DNA of 64,000 nt from Thiomicrorhabdus lithotrophica (lineage in GTDB: Bacteria > Pseudomonadota > Gammaproteobacteria > Thiomicrospirales > Thiomicrospiraceae), in assembly GCF_029201445.1 (NCBI RefSeq), contig NZ_CP102381.1, positions 1,488,001-1,552,000 of the forward strand, read 5' to 3'. The position numbers and the translations under genes were made by a program. The notes beneath the pieces are model-generated. The model did no database searches. It saw nothing but the letters and a program-made list of their open reading frames with translations, and was not told the origin of the DNA. This document shows, piece after piece, positions 9,233-19,913 of this stretch. Positions within the stretch are counted from its first letter, which is position 1. Each line of letters opens with the position of its first letter.

Positions 9233-10903
9233 ATGGCTCAGTTTGTTTACACCATGAACCGCGTGGGAAAAGTTGTTCCACCCAATAGACACATTTTAAA
9301 AGACATTTCTTTATCATTTTTTCCTGGCGCCAAAATTGGTGTTTTAGGTTTAAATGGTTCGGGTAAATCGACCCTTCTAAAAATTATGGCTGGTTTAGAC
9401 ACCGATATCGTTGGCGAAGCTCGACCGCAACCTGGCTTAAAAATAGGCTACTTAGCACAAGAGCCACAACTAGATGAAACCAAAACGGTTAGAGGCAATG
9501 TTGAAGAGGCCGTATCTGAAGTTAAAAATGCTTTAGCTGAACTAGATGCTGTTTATGCAGCTTATGCTGAACCTGATGCAGACTTTGATGCTTTAGCCAA
9601 AAAACAAGCTGAGATTGAAGATATTATCCAAGCAAAAGATGGTCATAACATTGAACGAACCTTAGAAATCGCTGCAGATGCCTTACGACTTCCAGATTGG
9701 GATGCGGATGTATCCGTACTTTCTGGTGGTGAAAAACGCCGAGTAGCACTTTGTAAACTCCTTCTTGAAAAGCCAGACATGTTATTACTAGATGAGCCAA
9801 CTAACCACTTAGACGCAGAGTCTATTGCTTGGCTAGAACGCTTCCTACTTGATTTTCCTGGAACCGTTGTGGCGATTACACACGATAGATACTTCCTGGA
9901 TAACGCAGCACAGTGGATTCTTGAACTAGACCGTGGTGAAGGTATTCCGTACGAAGGCAACTACTCTTCTTGGCTAGAACAAAAAGAAAAACGTTTAGAG
10001 CAAGAATCTAAATCCGAAGCGGCTCGTATGAAAACCATTAAAAACGAACTTGAATGGGTTCGTTCTAATGCTAAAGGTCGTCATGCCAAATCTAAAGCTC
10101 GTATGTCGCGTTTTGAAGAATTAAGCAGTCAAGAATCGCAAAAACGTAATGAAACCAGCGAAATCTTTATTCCGGTTGCTGAACGTTTAGGTGAAAAAGT
10201 TATTGAAGTAAACCACGTCTCTAAAGGCTTTGGTGACCGCTTATTAATTGATGACCTCAACTTCCGCTTACCTCAAGGTGGGATTGTCGGAATTATCGGT
10301 GCCAACGGTGCTGGTAAATCAACCCTTTTCAAAATGCTAACGGGTCAAGAACAACCAGACTCTGGAACAATTGAATTTGGTGAAACGGTTCAACTTTCTT
10401 ATGTTGATCAAAGCCGTGATGCTCTGGATGATAAAAAATCTATCTGGGAAGAGATTTCTGAAGGTGATGAAATTTTTATGGTAGGTAACACTGAAGTGAA
10501 TTCACGTGCCTACTGTAGCCGCTTTAACTTTAGAGGTGGTGATCAACAGAAAAAAATCGGCACCCTTTCAGGTGGTGAACGAAACCGTGTTCATTTAGCC
10601 AAAACGTTGAGAAGTGGCGGGAACTTGTTACTACTTGATGAGCCAACCAATGACCTAGATGTTGAAACTCTACGAGCCTTAGAAGAAGCTCTGCTTGAAT
10701 TTGCGGGTTGTGCAGTAGTTATATCTCACGACCGCTGGTTCCTGGATCGTATTGCAACGCACATGCTTGCATTTGAAGGTGACTCACATGTAGAGTGGTT
10801 TGAAGGTAACTTCTCAGACTACGAAGAAGACCTTAAACGCCGCAAAGGTGCGGATGCTGCGCAACCACATAGAATTAAATATAAGCCTATTTCAAAGGAT
10901 TAA
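9233..10903 (+). CDS. ettA: Energy-dependent translational throttle protein EttA (ABC-F ATPase)
   Basis: EttA is an ABC-F protein that binds the ribosomal E site and gates entry into elongation according to the ATP/ADP ratio. The 556-residue protein starts with [17 protein letters not shown], typical of EttA. It has two ATPase cassettes: GLNGSGKST with [11 protein letters not shown] and [11 protein letters not shown], then GANGAGKST with [11 protein letters not shown] and [11 protein letters not shown]. The basic linker between them contains the ARMSRFEEL helix. There are no membrane helices. A GGA ribosome site precedes the ATG. The next gene starts three bases after its stop, so the two are probably cotranscribed. 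Confidence 0.96.
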   Translation: MAQFVYTMNRVGKVVPPNRHILKDISLSFFPGAKIGVLGLNGSGKSTLLKIMAGLDTDIVGEARPQPGLKIGYLAQEPQLDETKTVRGNVEEAVSEVKNALAELDAVYAAYAEPDADFDALAKKQAEIEDIIQAKDGHNIERTLEIAADALRLPDWDADVSVLSGGEKRRVALCKLLLEKPDMLLLDEPTNHLDAESIAWLERFLLDFPGTVVAITHDRYFLDNAAQWILELDRGEGIPYEGNYSSWLEQKEKRLEQESKSEAARMKTIKNELEWVRSNAKGRHAKSKARMSRFEELSSQESQKRNETSEIFIPVAERLGEKVIEVNHVSKGFGDRLLIDDLNFRLPQGGIVGIIGANGAGKSTLFKMLTGQEQPDSGTIEFGETVQLSYVDQSRDALDDKKSIWEEISEGDEIFMVGNTEVNSRAYCSRFNFRGGDQQKKIGTLSGGERNRVHLAKTLRSGGNLLLLDEPTNDLDVETLRALEEALLEFAGCAVVISHDRWFLDRIATHMLAFEGDSHVEWFEGNFSDYEEDLKRRKGADAAQPHRIKYKPISKD

Positions 10904-10906
10904 AGC

Positions 10907-11818
10907 ATGACTGAAATTCACACTACAGCTTCTCACCTAGAAGCCATTGCCAACGCCATGCCCGACCCTATTTTTGTAATGGGTCAAGATGGTACTTATC
11001 TGGACATCGTTGGTGGTCAAGCACGTAATCTTTATGCCGATGGCTCAGCTCTGATTGGTAAAACTTACCAAGAGGTACTTCCTGAACAGATGGCAAATCG
11101 TTTCTTAAAAGTAGTACAGCGAGCAATCACTTCTGGTCAACTTCAAGAGATTGAGTATCAACTGGCTAATAATGAGGTTGAAGGTGTACAAGAAGGCCCT
11201 AAAGGTGGCCAATGGTACGAAGCACGCGTTTATCCGGTAACTGATGGAACTTATGACCAACCTGCGGTTATCTGGTTAGCTATCAATATTACTAGCCGTA
11301 AACATATGGAAGAGCAGATTGAACACCTTTCATCAACGGACCCGCTTACTGAACTATATAACCGTGACTTCTTTTTAGATTTAGTTGATGAAGAGCTTAA
11401 CAAAGCACGCCTAAACAACAAAGCCTTGTCTTTAATTAAAATCAATTTAGATTGCTTTAAGCGTGTGACGGATGGTTATGGTCATGAAATGGGTGATAAA
11501 GCGATTTTAACTGCTGCTCATGCGCTTAAAAACGTTGTCAAAGACTTAGGTTATATTGGGCGCTTAAGCTGCGATCAATTTATGGCGGTTTTACCTGAAG
11601 TGAAAGCGGTTGATGCATTTCGTATTGCTAAACTGGCTCAAGAAACCATAGCTGCTCAAAAAATCAAACTTGATGATGAGCAAGTCACTTGTTTGACCAG
11701 CCATGCAGGCGTAACTGAATTACGAAGCAACGAAGAAGATAGCCAAGTATTATTTAAGCGTGTTAATGAAGCGATTCAGGCGGCTGAAGGCACACGTGAT
11801 ATTACGCGTATAATGTAG
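10907..11818 (+). CDS. PAS domain protein with degenerate GGDEF domain
   Basis: The 303-residue soluble protein has an N-terminal PAS domain (about residues 10-130; ANAMPDPIFVMGQDGTYLDI, ending in WLAINITSRKHMEEQ) and a GGDEF-fold domain (about 142-303; LSSTDPLTELYNRDFF, GYGHEMGDKAI). The signature that should read GGDEF is SCDQF at 221-225, so c-di-GMP synthesis is very unlikely. It may instead bind GTP or c-di-GMP, or act as a protein-protein module. The start codon lies three bases after ettA, and its AAGGA ribosome site is inside the ettA end. The ligand of the PAS domain is unknown. Confidence 0.88.
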   Translation: MTEIHTTASHLEAIANAMPDPIFVMGQDGTYLDIVGGQARNLYADGSALIGKTYQEVLPEQMANRFLKVVQRAITSGQLQEIEYQLANNEVEGVQEGPKGGQWYEARVYPVTDGTYDQPAVIWLAINITSRKHMEEQIEHLSSTDPLTELYNRDFFLDLVDEELNKARLNNKALSLIKINLDCFKRVTDGYGHEMGDKAILTAAHALKNVVKDLGYIGRLSCDQFMAVLPEVKAVDAFRIAKLAQETIAAQKIKLDDEQVTCLTSHAGVTELRSNEEDSQVLFKRVNEAIQAAEGTRDITRIM

Positions 11819-11858
11819 TATTAAAACTTGCTCATTTGACAATTGTTAGGAGAATTTT

Positions 11859-12350
11859 ATGTTCAGAACAATCACGAAACTTTTTACGGCTTTTGGGTTA
11901 AGCCTATTGATGGCATTTTCAATAACAGCACAAGCGGCAGACGATGGCGCAAAAGTTGTTTACCATGTCGACTTTAAAGATCCAACACGTTATTCAGCTA
12001 CGCTTACATCCATTAACAATATTATGAACTACTATGAATCTGAATTAATGGAGCCAGAAGTTCATCTTGTATTTGTAGGGTTTGGTTTGCGCTTTACAAC
12101 AGACAATGCTTTAAAAGGGACACCTTATGAACACGACAAAAAACTACTAGATCGTCGTGATGAATTTAAGGGGCGTCTTAATGCTTTAATCGATGTTCGT
12201 GGCGTTAAGGTACATTTGTGTGATAAAACACGTGACGAAGTGGGCTTACCACAAGCTGAAGTTTATAAAGGTATTGAATTTACACCATCAGGCGTAGCAA
12301 AAATCGCTATTCTTCAAAGCGAAGGTTATGCCTACCTAAAAGTACAGTAA
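11859..12350 (+). CDS. Exported DsrE/DsrF-like family protein
   Basis: The 163-residue protein has a clear Sec signal peptide (basic MFRTITK, hydrophobic stretch, cleavage after SITAQA near residue 26). The mature part has the DsrE-like fold pattern: KVVYHVDFKDPTRYSATL, then VHLVFVGFGLRF and VKVHLCDKTRDEVGL. The single mature cysteine (HLCDKT) sits where DsrE-family proteins often carry a sulfur-binding Cys. Periplasmic DsrE-like proteins are common in sulfur oxidisers, but their role is mostly unproven. The start has a strong AGGAG site. It lies 40 bases after the PAS-GGDEF gene and could be in the same transcript. Confidence 0.85.
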   Translation: MFRTITKLFTAFGLSLLMAFSITAQAADDGAKVVYHVDFKDPTRYSATLTSINNIMNYYESELMEPEVHLVFVGFGLRFTTDNALKGTPYEHDKKLLDRRDEFKGRLNALIDVRGVKVHLCDKTRDEVGLPQAEVYKGIEFTPSGVAKIAILQSEGYAYLKVQ

Positions 12351-12368
12351 TCAACCCCATCTCAAAAC

Positions 12369-12402
12369 AGGCAGTTCATATTTTTTAAATTATGAACTAC
12401 CT
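12369..12402 (+). terminator. Weak hairpin downstream of the DsrE-like gene
   Basis: AGTTCATA (12373-12380) pairs with TATGAACT (12391-12398), with partial extension outwards. It lacks a clean T run, so it may be a weak or protein-assisted terminator between two convergent genes. Confidence 0.4.
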
Positions 12403-12475
12403 ACTTTCAAACAGTGCAAAACCTTTTCAATTTTCAAATTACATAGCTTTTTAAGCCTGAACGAACAATACTAAT

Positions 12476-13657
12476 TTAATAAAATGGACAGTTATCTTTC
12501 GGTTCATCAGAACCACCTAATATCCCTTCCCCCATAACGAATTGCGCTAAATGATTGTGAACAGCACAAGCTTGTTCTAATAAAGGTAAAACCATAACAG
12601 CTCCAGTACCCTGCCCTAATTTCATATCAAACGTCAACATTGGATCAACTGCTAAAATCTCCAGTACTAAGCCATGAATATTAACCGCAGACTTATGAGA
12701 GAAGAAACACCACTCAACTAATCTTGGACAGGTTCCACAGATACAGAACATGGTTTCTGGTACAGAAAACTGCCCTAAATCCATCATCATATCTACTGAC
12801 TTACAATGCATCAACTGATCATTTCGACTGACTAAATCAGCCAACCAAACTGCAACGGTAGACATAAAACCGTCCACGATAATAGTCATACCTAGTTGAG
12901 CTGCTCGAATATACGCACCACATAAAGCGGCCGTTTCAAAACCACCTAGATGCTGCAAAATTCGTAAAGGAGAAGTCAATTTCTCTTTATGTAAATCTAT
13001 AGCTTTTTCAATCAACTCCGCTTTATCTCGCTCACTGCGCATTACACGAGTGCGGCCAATCTCCATAAGCTCTATTGGTGTTTTGCCACTCAATACCGAA
13101 ACCATCGCAATGGCTGATGTCGTATTAGCGACACCTAACTCACCCGCTATGAACAAATCACTACCAGCTGTTTTAGCCTTTTCAGCTGTTTGCATTCCGA
13201 CTTCGATAGCTCGCAACATCTCTTCTTGGCTCATTGCTGGCTTTTTGCTGAAGTTTTGAGTTCCTTGACCAATTTTAGAAACAGATAGAGAGTCGTTACT
13301 AGACAGATTACCTATCAAACCGACATCAACAACATCTACCTCAAGCTTAGAAAAACTCGCCAAACCACTAATTGCAGCTTCACCCTTGCAAATAGACTCA
13401 GACCACTTAGCCGTCATTTCCTGAGAAAAGTCTGAAACACCTTCTACCGCTATACCGTGATCCGCTACAAAAACCGAAAGCCAGGGCTTTTTAACCTGAG
13501 GATTAATCGTTTTCTGATGGCTCGCTAACTTCACAACAATTTCAGCAATTCTACCTAATGAATCTTCAGGAGAATTAAACTCATATTGCTTTTGAATAAC
13601 AGCATTAATCGCTTCATCATTCAATTCCTGGTGAGCACAAAATAGCCTTTCAATCAT
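12476..13657 (-). CDS. cobT: CobT-like nicotinate-nucleotide:dimethylbenzimidazole phosphoribosyltransferase, divergent
   Basis: CobT activates the lower-ligand base of cobalamin by transferring phosphoribose from nicotinate mononucleotide. The 393-residue protein is about 40 longer than the enteric enzyme. Family motifs are PWLSVFVADHGIA, FIAGELGVANTTSAIAMV, HLGGFETAALCGAYIRAA and FFSHKSA. In the C-terminal motif usually written LGEGTGA the catalytic Glu is replaced: it reads LGQGTGA with Gln349. A cysteine-rich stretch (Cys305, Cys307, Cys310, Cys317) also stands out. No other cobalamin genes are nearby. The ATG has an AAGGA site. The fold assignment is firm; whether it has the standard activity is open. 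Confidence 0.85.
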   Translation of the reverse strand: MIERLFCAHQELNDEAINAVIQKQYEFNSPEDSLGRIAEIVVKLASHQKTINPQVKKPWLSVFVADHGIAVEGVSDFSQEMTAKWSESICKGEAAISGLASFSKLEVDVVDVGLIGNLSSNDSLSVSKIGQGTQNFSKKPAMSQEEMLRAIEVGMQTAEKAKTAGSDLFIAGELGVANTTSAIAMVSVLSGKTPIELMEIGRTRVMRSERDKAELIEKAIDLHKEKLTSPLRILQHLGGFETAALCGAYIRAAQLGMTIIVDGFMSTVAVWLADLVSRNDQLMHCKSVDMMMDLGQFSVPETMFCICGTCPRLVEWCFFSHKSAVNIHGLVLEILAVDPMLTFDMKLGQGTGAVMVLPLLEQACAVHNHLAQFVMGEGILGGSDEPKDNCPFY

Positions 13658-13785
13658 ACCAGTTCCTTCAGTATCAATTATTTAAATAAGATTTAAAATT
13701 TTTACGCATTATCTTACACGTCGTAAAAATGGTTAAGAATTTTAATGGGAAAATTATGCATAAAAATTCATCAATATTTAGATAT

Positions 13786-13815
13786 AAAAAAACCGGCATA
13801 AAGCCGGTTTTTTGT
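13786..13815. terminator. Bidirectional terminator between soxB and cobT
   Basis: AACCGGC (13791-13797) pairs with GCCGGTT (13803-13809) around a 5-base loop. An A run on the left and a T run on the right complete the terminator. It ends soxB transcription ahead of cobT. Confidence 0.92.
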
Positions 13816-13838
13816 TGAGCGTTAAATAACTTAAATAA

Positions 13839-15752
13839 TTAAGACATTTCACCTGGGTATGATTCGATACCTGGGTTGTTTTTAACACCTTTAAGTTTAG
13901 GATGGTTAACTTTCTGAAGCTTAGTAGAACCTTTGTTGTTACGTAGGTAATCAGCAGCAACATCCCACATTAGACGACCTTGACCAACTGCTTCAACCTG
14001 AGCCCAACCAGAAACAGTATAAGTTTTGTTCGCTTCTAGAGGAGTGCCATCATCTAAACGCATATCTGAGATACGGCTACCGAACTTACCATTTGGTTCA
14101 CAAGTGTAGTCCATACCACCAAGACGTACCATATCACCACCAGACTGTAGGTATGGATCTTTCTGGAATAGATTCTCACAGATACCTTCTAGGATATCTT
14201 TCATCGCAGCACCAGTAACTTCTGACTTGTATGTCTCACCATAAGTCATAGATGTCTCATCCATAACACGTTCCATAGTAATCATTTCCCCAGCAAGTAC
14301 TGAAGTACCCCAACGTACACCCGCAGACATAGCAATTTGAGTATCGTGCTCTTCACGTAGTGAGTTTACGATAATCTGATCCCATGTACCCATGAAGTTA
14401 CCACGACGATAAAGCGTATCTTCTGCCACTGCTAGTTCTTCATTTAAGATTTCACCATAAGTTTTACCTAGACGATCTTTGTTTACATAACGATCCGGGT
14501 TACGAGATTCAATAACGTTTTCATCATACTTCTTAGTGTATAAGTGATCGATAAAAGTCTGTACTTCAGCGTCAGCGGCTAGTACGTTAGAGAATACAGG
14601 TAGTAACTTATAGTCAACACCTTTTAACTTACCTTTAACGATGTCTAAATCCATAACACCAACAAACTTACCGTTAGAACCAGCGTTTGTTACGTGACAA
14701 ACACCACCTTCAGGTGTTTTAACAGGAGTTGTCTTTGCGATACCATCGTGTGTGTGACCACCGAAGATAGCGTCAATACCACTGATTCGTGAAGCCATCT
14801 TGATATCAACATCCATACCGTTGTGCGAAATCATAACAATCGCTGCTACTTTTTCTTTTTCACGAATTTTATCTACTAACTCTTGTAATGCATCTTCACG
14901 AAGACCGAAAGACCAATCAGGGAAGTTAGACTGTGGGTTAGCGTTAGCTGTACGTGGGAAAGCCTGACCAACAACTGCGATACGCTCACCATTTACAATT
15001 TTAACTGTGTAAGGCTTAAATGCACGCGCTTCGTCTTCGTCATAAAGACCCGTACCTTGGTTACGGTCAACCATTTCACGGTACTCATCACCAAATAAAG
15101 AGTCTTCTTTAATTCGTACGTTTTGCGCTAAGAACTCACCTTTAAACGCGTTAAGGTTCTTAAGAACTTCTTCAGCTTTATAAGTAAATTCCCAGTGACC
15201 AGTCATAATGTCTACACCTAAAAGGTTAGACGCTTCAACCATGTCCATACCACGCGTAAATAACGCAGTACCTGAACCGTGCCATAAATCACCACCATCC
15301 ATAGTCAAAGTATTGTTTTGGCCGCCAGCTTGCTCACGTAACTTGTCCAGTAGAGTTTTAACGTGTGCAAAACCACCAACTTTTCCATACTGCATTGAAG
15401 CATCCTGGAAGTTTAGGTATGAGAATGCATGAGCTAAAGGCGTGTTTTCTTCAACACCGATTTCTTTTAATAATTTAGTACCAACAACGTGCGGTAACTT
15501 ACCAAAAGCAGGACCAGTACCTAAGTTAACATTAGGTTCACGGAAATAGATAGGCTTTAACTGAGCGTGTGTATCAGTAATATGTAAAAGACGAACCTTA
15601 CCTTTCATAGGTTGGTTATAAATCTCATCTGAAGCTTTTGCGATAGCAGCCTTATCAGCCCCACCAGACATTGCACTTGCTGTACCAGGTAACATTCCAG
15701 CTGCTGCAGCCATAGACATTACATGAAGAAATTCGCGACGATTTAAAGACAT
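13839..15752 (-). CDS. soxB: Thiosulfohydrolase SoxB
   Basis: SoxB hydrolyses the sulfate group from SoxYZ-bound thiosulfonate in periplasmic thiosulfate oxidation and carries a dinuclear manganese centre. The 637-residue protein has a twin-arginine signal (NRREFLH at 4-10, hydrophobic stretch, Ala-rich cleavage region near 27). The metallophosphoesterase core has HITDTHAQ (Asp60, His62), MDGGDLWHGSG (about 151-161), MTGHWEFTY (183-191), ISHNGMD and GGHTHD (331-336), followed by a 5'-nucleotidase-type C-terminal domain. A GGAGAG site precedes the ATG. It stands alone, without soxXYZA or soxCD nearby, as is known for Thiomicrospira-type genomes where sox genes are scattered. It is the main evidence for sulfur oxidation here. 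Confidence 0.97.
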   Translation of the reverse strand: MSLNRREFLHVMSMAAAAGMLPGTASAMSGGADKAAIAKASDEIYNQPMKGKVRLLHITDTHAQLKPIYFREPNVNLGTGPAFGKLPHVVGTKLLKEIGVEENTPLAHAFSYLNFQDASMQYGKVGGFAHVKTLLDKLREQAGGQNNTLTMDGGDLWHGSGTALFTRGMDMVEASNLLGVDIMTGHWEFTYKAEEVLKNLNAFKGEFLAQNVRIKEDSLFGDEYREMVDRNQGTGLYDEDEARAFKPYTVKIVNGERIAVVGQAFPRTANANPQSNFPDWSFGLREDALQELVDKIREKEKVAAIVMISHNGMDVDIKMASRISGIDAIFGGHTHDGIAKTTPVKTPEGGVCHVTNAGSNGKFVGVMDLDIVKGKLKGVDYKLLPVFSNVLAADAEVQTFIDHLYTKKYDENVIESRNPDRYVNKDRLGKTYGEILNEELAVAEDTLYRRGNFMGTWDQIIVNSLREEHDTQIAMSAGVRWGTSVLAGEMITMERVMDETSMTYGETYKSEVTGAAMKDILEGICENLFQKDPYLQSGGDMVRLGGMDYTCEPNGKFGSRISDMRLDDGTPLEANKTYTVSGWAQVEAVGQGRLMWDVAADYLRNNKGSTKLQKVNHPKLKGVKNNPGIESYPGEMS

Positions 15753-15818
15753 AGGTCTCTCCGTTTTAATTAAAAAAACACCCTCTTACACCAGGGCTTT
15801 TAAATTTAGTCAGAACAA

Positions 15819-15845
15819 TTTATAGGCTTGCTAGCCTAAAGTCAA
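15819..15845 (-). promoter_or_regulatory. Candidate soxB promoter with inverted repeat in its spacer
   Basis: Read on the minus strand, TTGACT (15840-15845) and TATAAA (15819-15824) are separated by 15 bases. TAGGCT (15823-15828) and AGCCTA (15833-15838) form a 6-bp inverted repeat that fills most of the spacer. This geometry suits an operator, but no regulator is identified and the spacer is short for sigma-70. Confidence 0.45.
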
Positions 15846-15870
15846 ATAAACTAAAGTCATTCTTAACAAG

Positions 15871-15938
15871 AAAAACTTATTATTGACAAGAAAAAACTTA
15901 TTAGCAAACTCTAATAAATTCTATCTGAATAAGTTTTT
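15871..15938. repeat. Three copies of AAAAACTTATT upstream of soxB
   Basis: Two direct copies (15871-15881 and 15892-15902) are 21 bases apart start to start, about two helical turns. A third, inverted copy is at 15928-15938. The second and third can also pair as an AT-rich hairpin that might end purL transcription. Confidence 0.7.
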
Positions 15939-15957
15939 GCTACAAATTTTACTTAAA

Positions 15958-18900
15958 CTAACCAACCCACTTACGTGCGTTTCTGAATAAACGCATCCAA
16001 GGTGCATCCTCTTGCCATTCATCAGGATGCCAAGAATTTTGCACTGTTCTGAATACGCGCTCTGGATGCGGCATCATAATCGTAACACGACCATCTGGTG
16101 TAGTTAATCCAGTCATTCCAGCTTCCGTTCCATTTGGATTAAATGGATAAGTTTCTGTTGGTTGACCAATTGCATCAACATAACGCACACCCACCAGGCC
16201 TGCTACATCACTGGCAGATCCATTCCCAAAGTCCATACGTCCTTCACCATGGGCAACCGCAACAGGAATGCGTGTGCCTTCCATACCTTTTAGCAAAATA
16301 GATGGTGACTCCTGAATTTCAACTTGTGAAAAACGGGCTTCAAACTGTTCAGATTCATTGCGGACAAATGCAGGCCAATTTTCTGCACCTGGAATAATCT
16401 CTTTTAGATTTGATAGCATTTGACAGCCGTTACACACACCTAAAGTAAAGGTGTCATCTCGATTAAAGAAAGCTTCAAACTCTGAACGCGCCGTGTCATT
16501 AAATAAGATTGAGTTAGCCCAACCACGACCTGCTCCTAAAACATCACCGTAAGAGAAACCACCACAAGCCACTAAACCTTTATAGTCAGCAAACTTAACT
16601 TCACCTGATAAAACATCCGTCATGTGCACATCAATTGCATCAAAACCAGCTCGATCAAATGCAGCGGCCATCTCTTGCTGCCCGTTTACACCTTGTTCAC
16701 GCAAGATTGCAACCATTGGTCTTGGCTTACCTGCAAATTCAGCCGTAATATCATCATTAATATCAAAAGTCACCACTGGCGATATTTCAGTATTTTCTGA
16801 GTCTTGAATCGAATCAAATTCTTGTTTTGCACAATTCTCATTATCACGTAATGCTTGCATGCGATAAGAGGTCTCAGCCCACCAGGCCTGTAACTTTTTA
16901 CGCGGCATAGCTAACATTGTTTTGCCATGCGCATTAATCTGAATTTGATCTGAATCTGAAGGCGTTCCAATCCAATGAGACATTGAAGAAAGAGCATGCT
17001 TTTCAAGTACGGCTTCAACAGACGCTTTATCAGAAGCTTTAACTTGAATAACAACACCGACTTCTTCTGCACATAAAGCGGCAATCGCTTCTGAACCTAA
17101 AGCCGACACATCAATATCTAGACCACAATGACCAGCAAAAGCCATTTCTAGCAGAGTCACTAATAAACCACCATCAGCACGGTCATGGTAAGCGGTCATT
17201 AAGTCATTAGCCAACATATCTTGCGTTGCATTAAATAGGCTTAATAAATCTTCTGAACTATCTAAATCTGCCGAAACATCACCAATTTGATTGTAAACCT
17301 GAGCCAAACAACTTGCACCCACTCGGTTTTGACCTTTACCTAAGTCAATCACTAACAACTCACTGTCACCTAAATCAGTGCGCAACTGAGGTGTCACTGT
17401 TTTACGGACATCTTCAACTGGTGCAAATGTTGTAATGTTAACTGACATCGGAGAGATAACCGCTTTTGACTCTTTACCATCTTGCCAAACAGTTTTCATA
17501 GACATTGAGTCTTTACCAACTGGTACCGCAATACCTAAATCTGGACAAAGTTCTAATCCAACTGCTTCAACTGCGTCATACATCGCTGAATCTTCACCAG
17601 GGTGACCTGCAGCTGCCATCCAGTTAGCTGATATTTTAATATCGCTCATTTTTGAAATCTTAGCGCAAGCAATGTTTGTAATTGCTTCTGCGATAGAAAG
17701 ACGCGCTGAAGCTTTAGGATTAATTAACGCAACTGGAGGACGTTCACCAGAGGCCATTGCTTCACCTGTGTAGCCATTGTAATCAGCACAAGTTACCGCA
17801 GCGTTAGCTACCGGAACCTGCCAAGGTCCTACCATTTGATCACGTGTAACCATACCCGTAATACTTCTATCACCAATAGTAATCAAGAAGCTTTTGCTAG
17901 CAATGGTTGGTAACTTTAATAAACGTTCAGTAACATCATTAAAATCTAGATTAGCCGTTTCAAATCCTGCTTGAGGAATTAAGCGTGTTTCTGCTGTTCT
18001 GTGCATTTTAGGCGGTTTACCCAACAGAACGTTTAAAGGCATATCTACAGGATTATTATCAAATACCGTGTCATTTACAACCAACTCTTGTTCTTTGGTC
18101 GCTTCACCCACTACGGCATATAGACAACGCTCACGTTTACAAATCGCTTCAAACTGTTCAATTTTGTCTGGATGCACCGCAATAACATAACGTTCTTGAG
18201 ATTCATTACTCCAAATCTCCATTGGCGACATACCTGGTTCATCATTAGGTACAGAACGTAAATCAATACGCCCACCTTTACCAGCATCATTAACCAACTC
18301 AGGGAAAGCATTAGAAATACCACCAGCACCAACATCATGAATAGATGCAATAGGTGTTTCATCACCTAAATAAGTACAACGGTCAATAACTTCTTGTGCT
18401 CGACGCTCCATTTCTGGGTTTTCACGCTGCACAGAAGCAAAATCTAAAGCCTCTGAACCAGCACCCGTATCTACCGATGAAGCGGCTCCACCACCGAGAC
18501 CAATCAGCATTGCTGGACCACCCAGAATAACTAGCTTAGCGCCGACAGGAATATCGCCCTTCAGAACATGCTCTTCACGGATGCTTCCAAGCCCACCTGC
18601 CAACATGATTGGCTTGTGATAACCACGGACTTCTTCACCATCATGAGTGGTCATGGTATTTTCATAAGTACGGAAATAACCATTAATCGCAGGACGACCA
18701 AACTCGTTATTAAATCCAGCTGCACCAAGCGGACCTTCTGTCATAATTTCAAATGGCGTTACAATTCTTGAAGGTTTGCCATAATCACGCTCCCAAGGTT
18801 GCTTAAACCCAGGAATATTTAAGTTAGAAACGGTAAAACCAGTTAAACCAACTTTAGGCTTAGAACCTTTACCAGTTGCGCCTTCGTCACGGATCTCACC

Positions 18901-19827
18901 ACCAGAACCAGTCGCTGCTCCAGGCCAAGGTGAAATAGCCGTTGGATGGTTATGCGTTTCTACTTTAATTTGGAAATGAACATTTTCTTTATTGGTTTTA
19001 TATTGACGAGTTTCAGGATCAGGGAAAAATCGAGATGCCGCATAACCTTCAACAACCGCTGCATTATCGCTATAAGCAGATAAAACACCTTCTGGGTTTT
19101 TTTGGTAAGTATTTCGAATCATACCAAATAGTGAATTAGGTTTATTTTCACCATCAATAGTCCAATCTGCATTAAAGATTTTGTGACGACAATGCTCGGA
19201 GTTTGCTTGTGCGAACATCATTAGCTCTGCATCTACAGGGTTACGATTTAATCCATTAAACGCATCAACTAAATAGTCAATTTCATCACTACTTAACGCT
19301 AATCCAAGTTCAGCATTAGCATCTTCCAAGGCTTTACGGCCGCCGTCAATGATATCAACGGTTGAATATGGCTTAGGAGACTGGTGTGAAAAAAGACCTT
19401 CAAGGGAATCAAACTCATAAGAAACTTGCTCCATCATTCTGTCATGAATAACTGACAACATCGCCAGATTATCTGCTTCTGAAACGCCATCAAAAGTATA
19501 AACCACACCGCGCTCAATTCTATGAACATGCTCAATACCGCATGTGTGCGTAATATCAGTTGCTTTAGACGACCATGGAGAAATTGTGCCTAATCGAGGC
19601 GTTACAATACAACTATCACTCGTTAACTGTGATGTTTTATCCTCTTCAGAATTATTTAACAACACCTTTAAATGTGCTAATTCAGTACTCGTTAATTCAC
19701 CCTCTAAATCTACAAAGTAGACATACTGAGATTGAACATTTTGAATAGAACCAACTTCTTTTAACTTGGTTAATAGTTGATTTAAACGGTAAGCTGAATG
19801 AGCTGGATTTCCCCAGATAACTTGCAT
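15958..19827 (-). CDS. purL: Phosphoribosylformylglycinamidine synthase, single-chain
   Basis: PurL converts FGAR, glutamine and ATP to FGAM in de novo purine synthesis. The protein has 1289 residues, the usual size for the large gammaproteobacterial form. The order is: N-terminal PurS-like domain, linker with [20 protein letters not shown], two AIRS/PurM-like halves ([34 protein letters not shown]-like region), and a C-terminal glutaminase domain with the nucleophile in [10 protein letters not shown] and the His in MPHPERVF. I chose ATG 19825-19827 ([14 protein letters not shown], like the enteric start) with an AAGGG site; an upstream start would add 24 unlikely residues. It lies downstream of bamC. 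Confidence 0.96.
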   Translation of the reverse strand: MQVIWGNPAHSAYRLNQLLTKLKEVGSIQNVQSQYVYFVDLEGELTSTELAHLKVLLNNSEEDKTSQLTSDSCIVTPRLGTISPWSSKATDITHTCGIEHVHRIERGVVYTFDGVSEADNLAMLSVIHDRMMEQVSYEFDSLEGLFSHQSPKPYSTVDIIDGGRKALEDANAELGLALSSDEIDYLVDAFNGLNRNPVDAELMMFAQANSEHCRHKIFNADWTIDGENKPNSLFGMIRNTYQKNPEGVLSAYSDNAAVVEGYAASRFFPDPETRQYKTNKENVHFQIKVETHNHPTAISPWPGAATGSGGEIRDEGATGKGSKPKVGLTGFTVSNLNIPGFKQPWERDYGKPSRIVTPFEIMTEGPLGAAGFNNEFGRPAINGYFRTYENTMTTHDGEEVRGYHKPIMLAGGLGSIREEHVLKGDIPVGAKLVILGGPAMLIGLGGGAASSVDTGAGSEALDFASVQRENPEMERRAQEVIDRCTYLGDETPIASIHDVGAGGISNAFPELVNDAGKGGRIDLRSVPNDEPGMSPMEIWSNESQERYVIAVHPDKIEQFEAICKRERCLYAVVGEATKEQELVVNDTVFDNNPVDMPLNVLLGKPPKMHRTAETRLIPQAGFETANLDFNDVTERLLKLPTIASKSFLITIGDRSITGMVTRDQMVGPWQVPVANAAVTCADYNGYTGEAMASGERPPVALINPKASARLSIAEAITNIACAKISKMSDIKISANWMAAAGHPGEDSAMYDAVEAVGLELCPDLGIAVPVGKDSMSMKTVWQDGKESKAVISPMSVNITTFAPVEDVRKTVTPQLRTDLGDSELLVIDLGKGQNRVGASCLAQVYNQIGDVSADLDSSEDLLSLFNATQDMLANDLMTAYHDRADGGLLVTLLEMAFAGHCGLDIDVSALGSEAIAALCAEEVGVVIQVKASDKASVEAVLEKHALSSMSHWIGTPSDSDQIQINAHGKTMLAMPRKKLQAWWAETSYRMQALRDNENCAKQEFDSIQDSENTEISPVVTFDINDDITAEFAGKPRPMVAILREQGVNGQQEMAAAFDRAGFDAIDVHMTDVLSGEVKFADYKGLVACGGFSYGDVLGAGRGWANSILFNDTARSEFEAFFNRDDTFTLGVCNGCQMLSNLKEIIPGAENWPAFVRNESEQFEARFSQVEIQESPSILLKGMEGTRIPVAVAHGEGRMDFGNGSASDVAGLVGVRYVDAIGQPTETYPFNPNGTEAGMTGLTTPDGRVTIMMPHPERVFRTVQNSWHPDEWQEDAPWMRLFRNARKWVG

Positions 19828-19913
19828 ATTTTGACCCTTACTGCTAAGCCCTAACTTCACGGACTCATAAAAAACAAAGCCCTCTATATATGAGGGCATT
19901 CTTGATGGTTGAC

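Noticed and set aside
13778-13963. Short ORF overlapping the soxB 3' end
   Set aside because: It runs through the soxB terminator in another frame on the same strand, with no ribosome site or sensible protein pattern.
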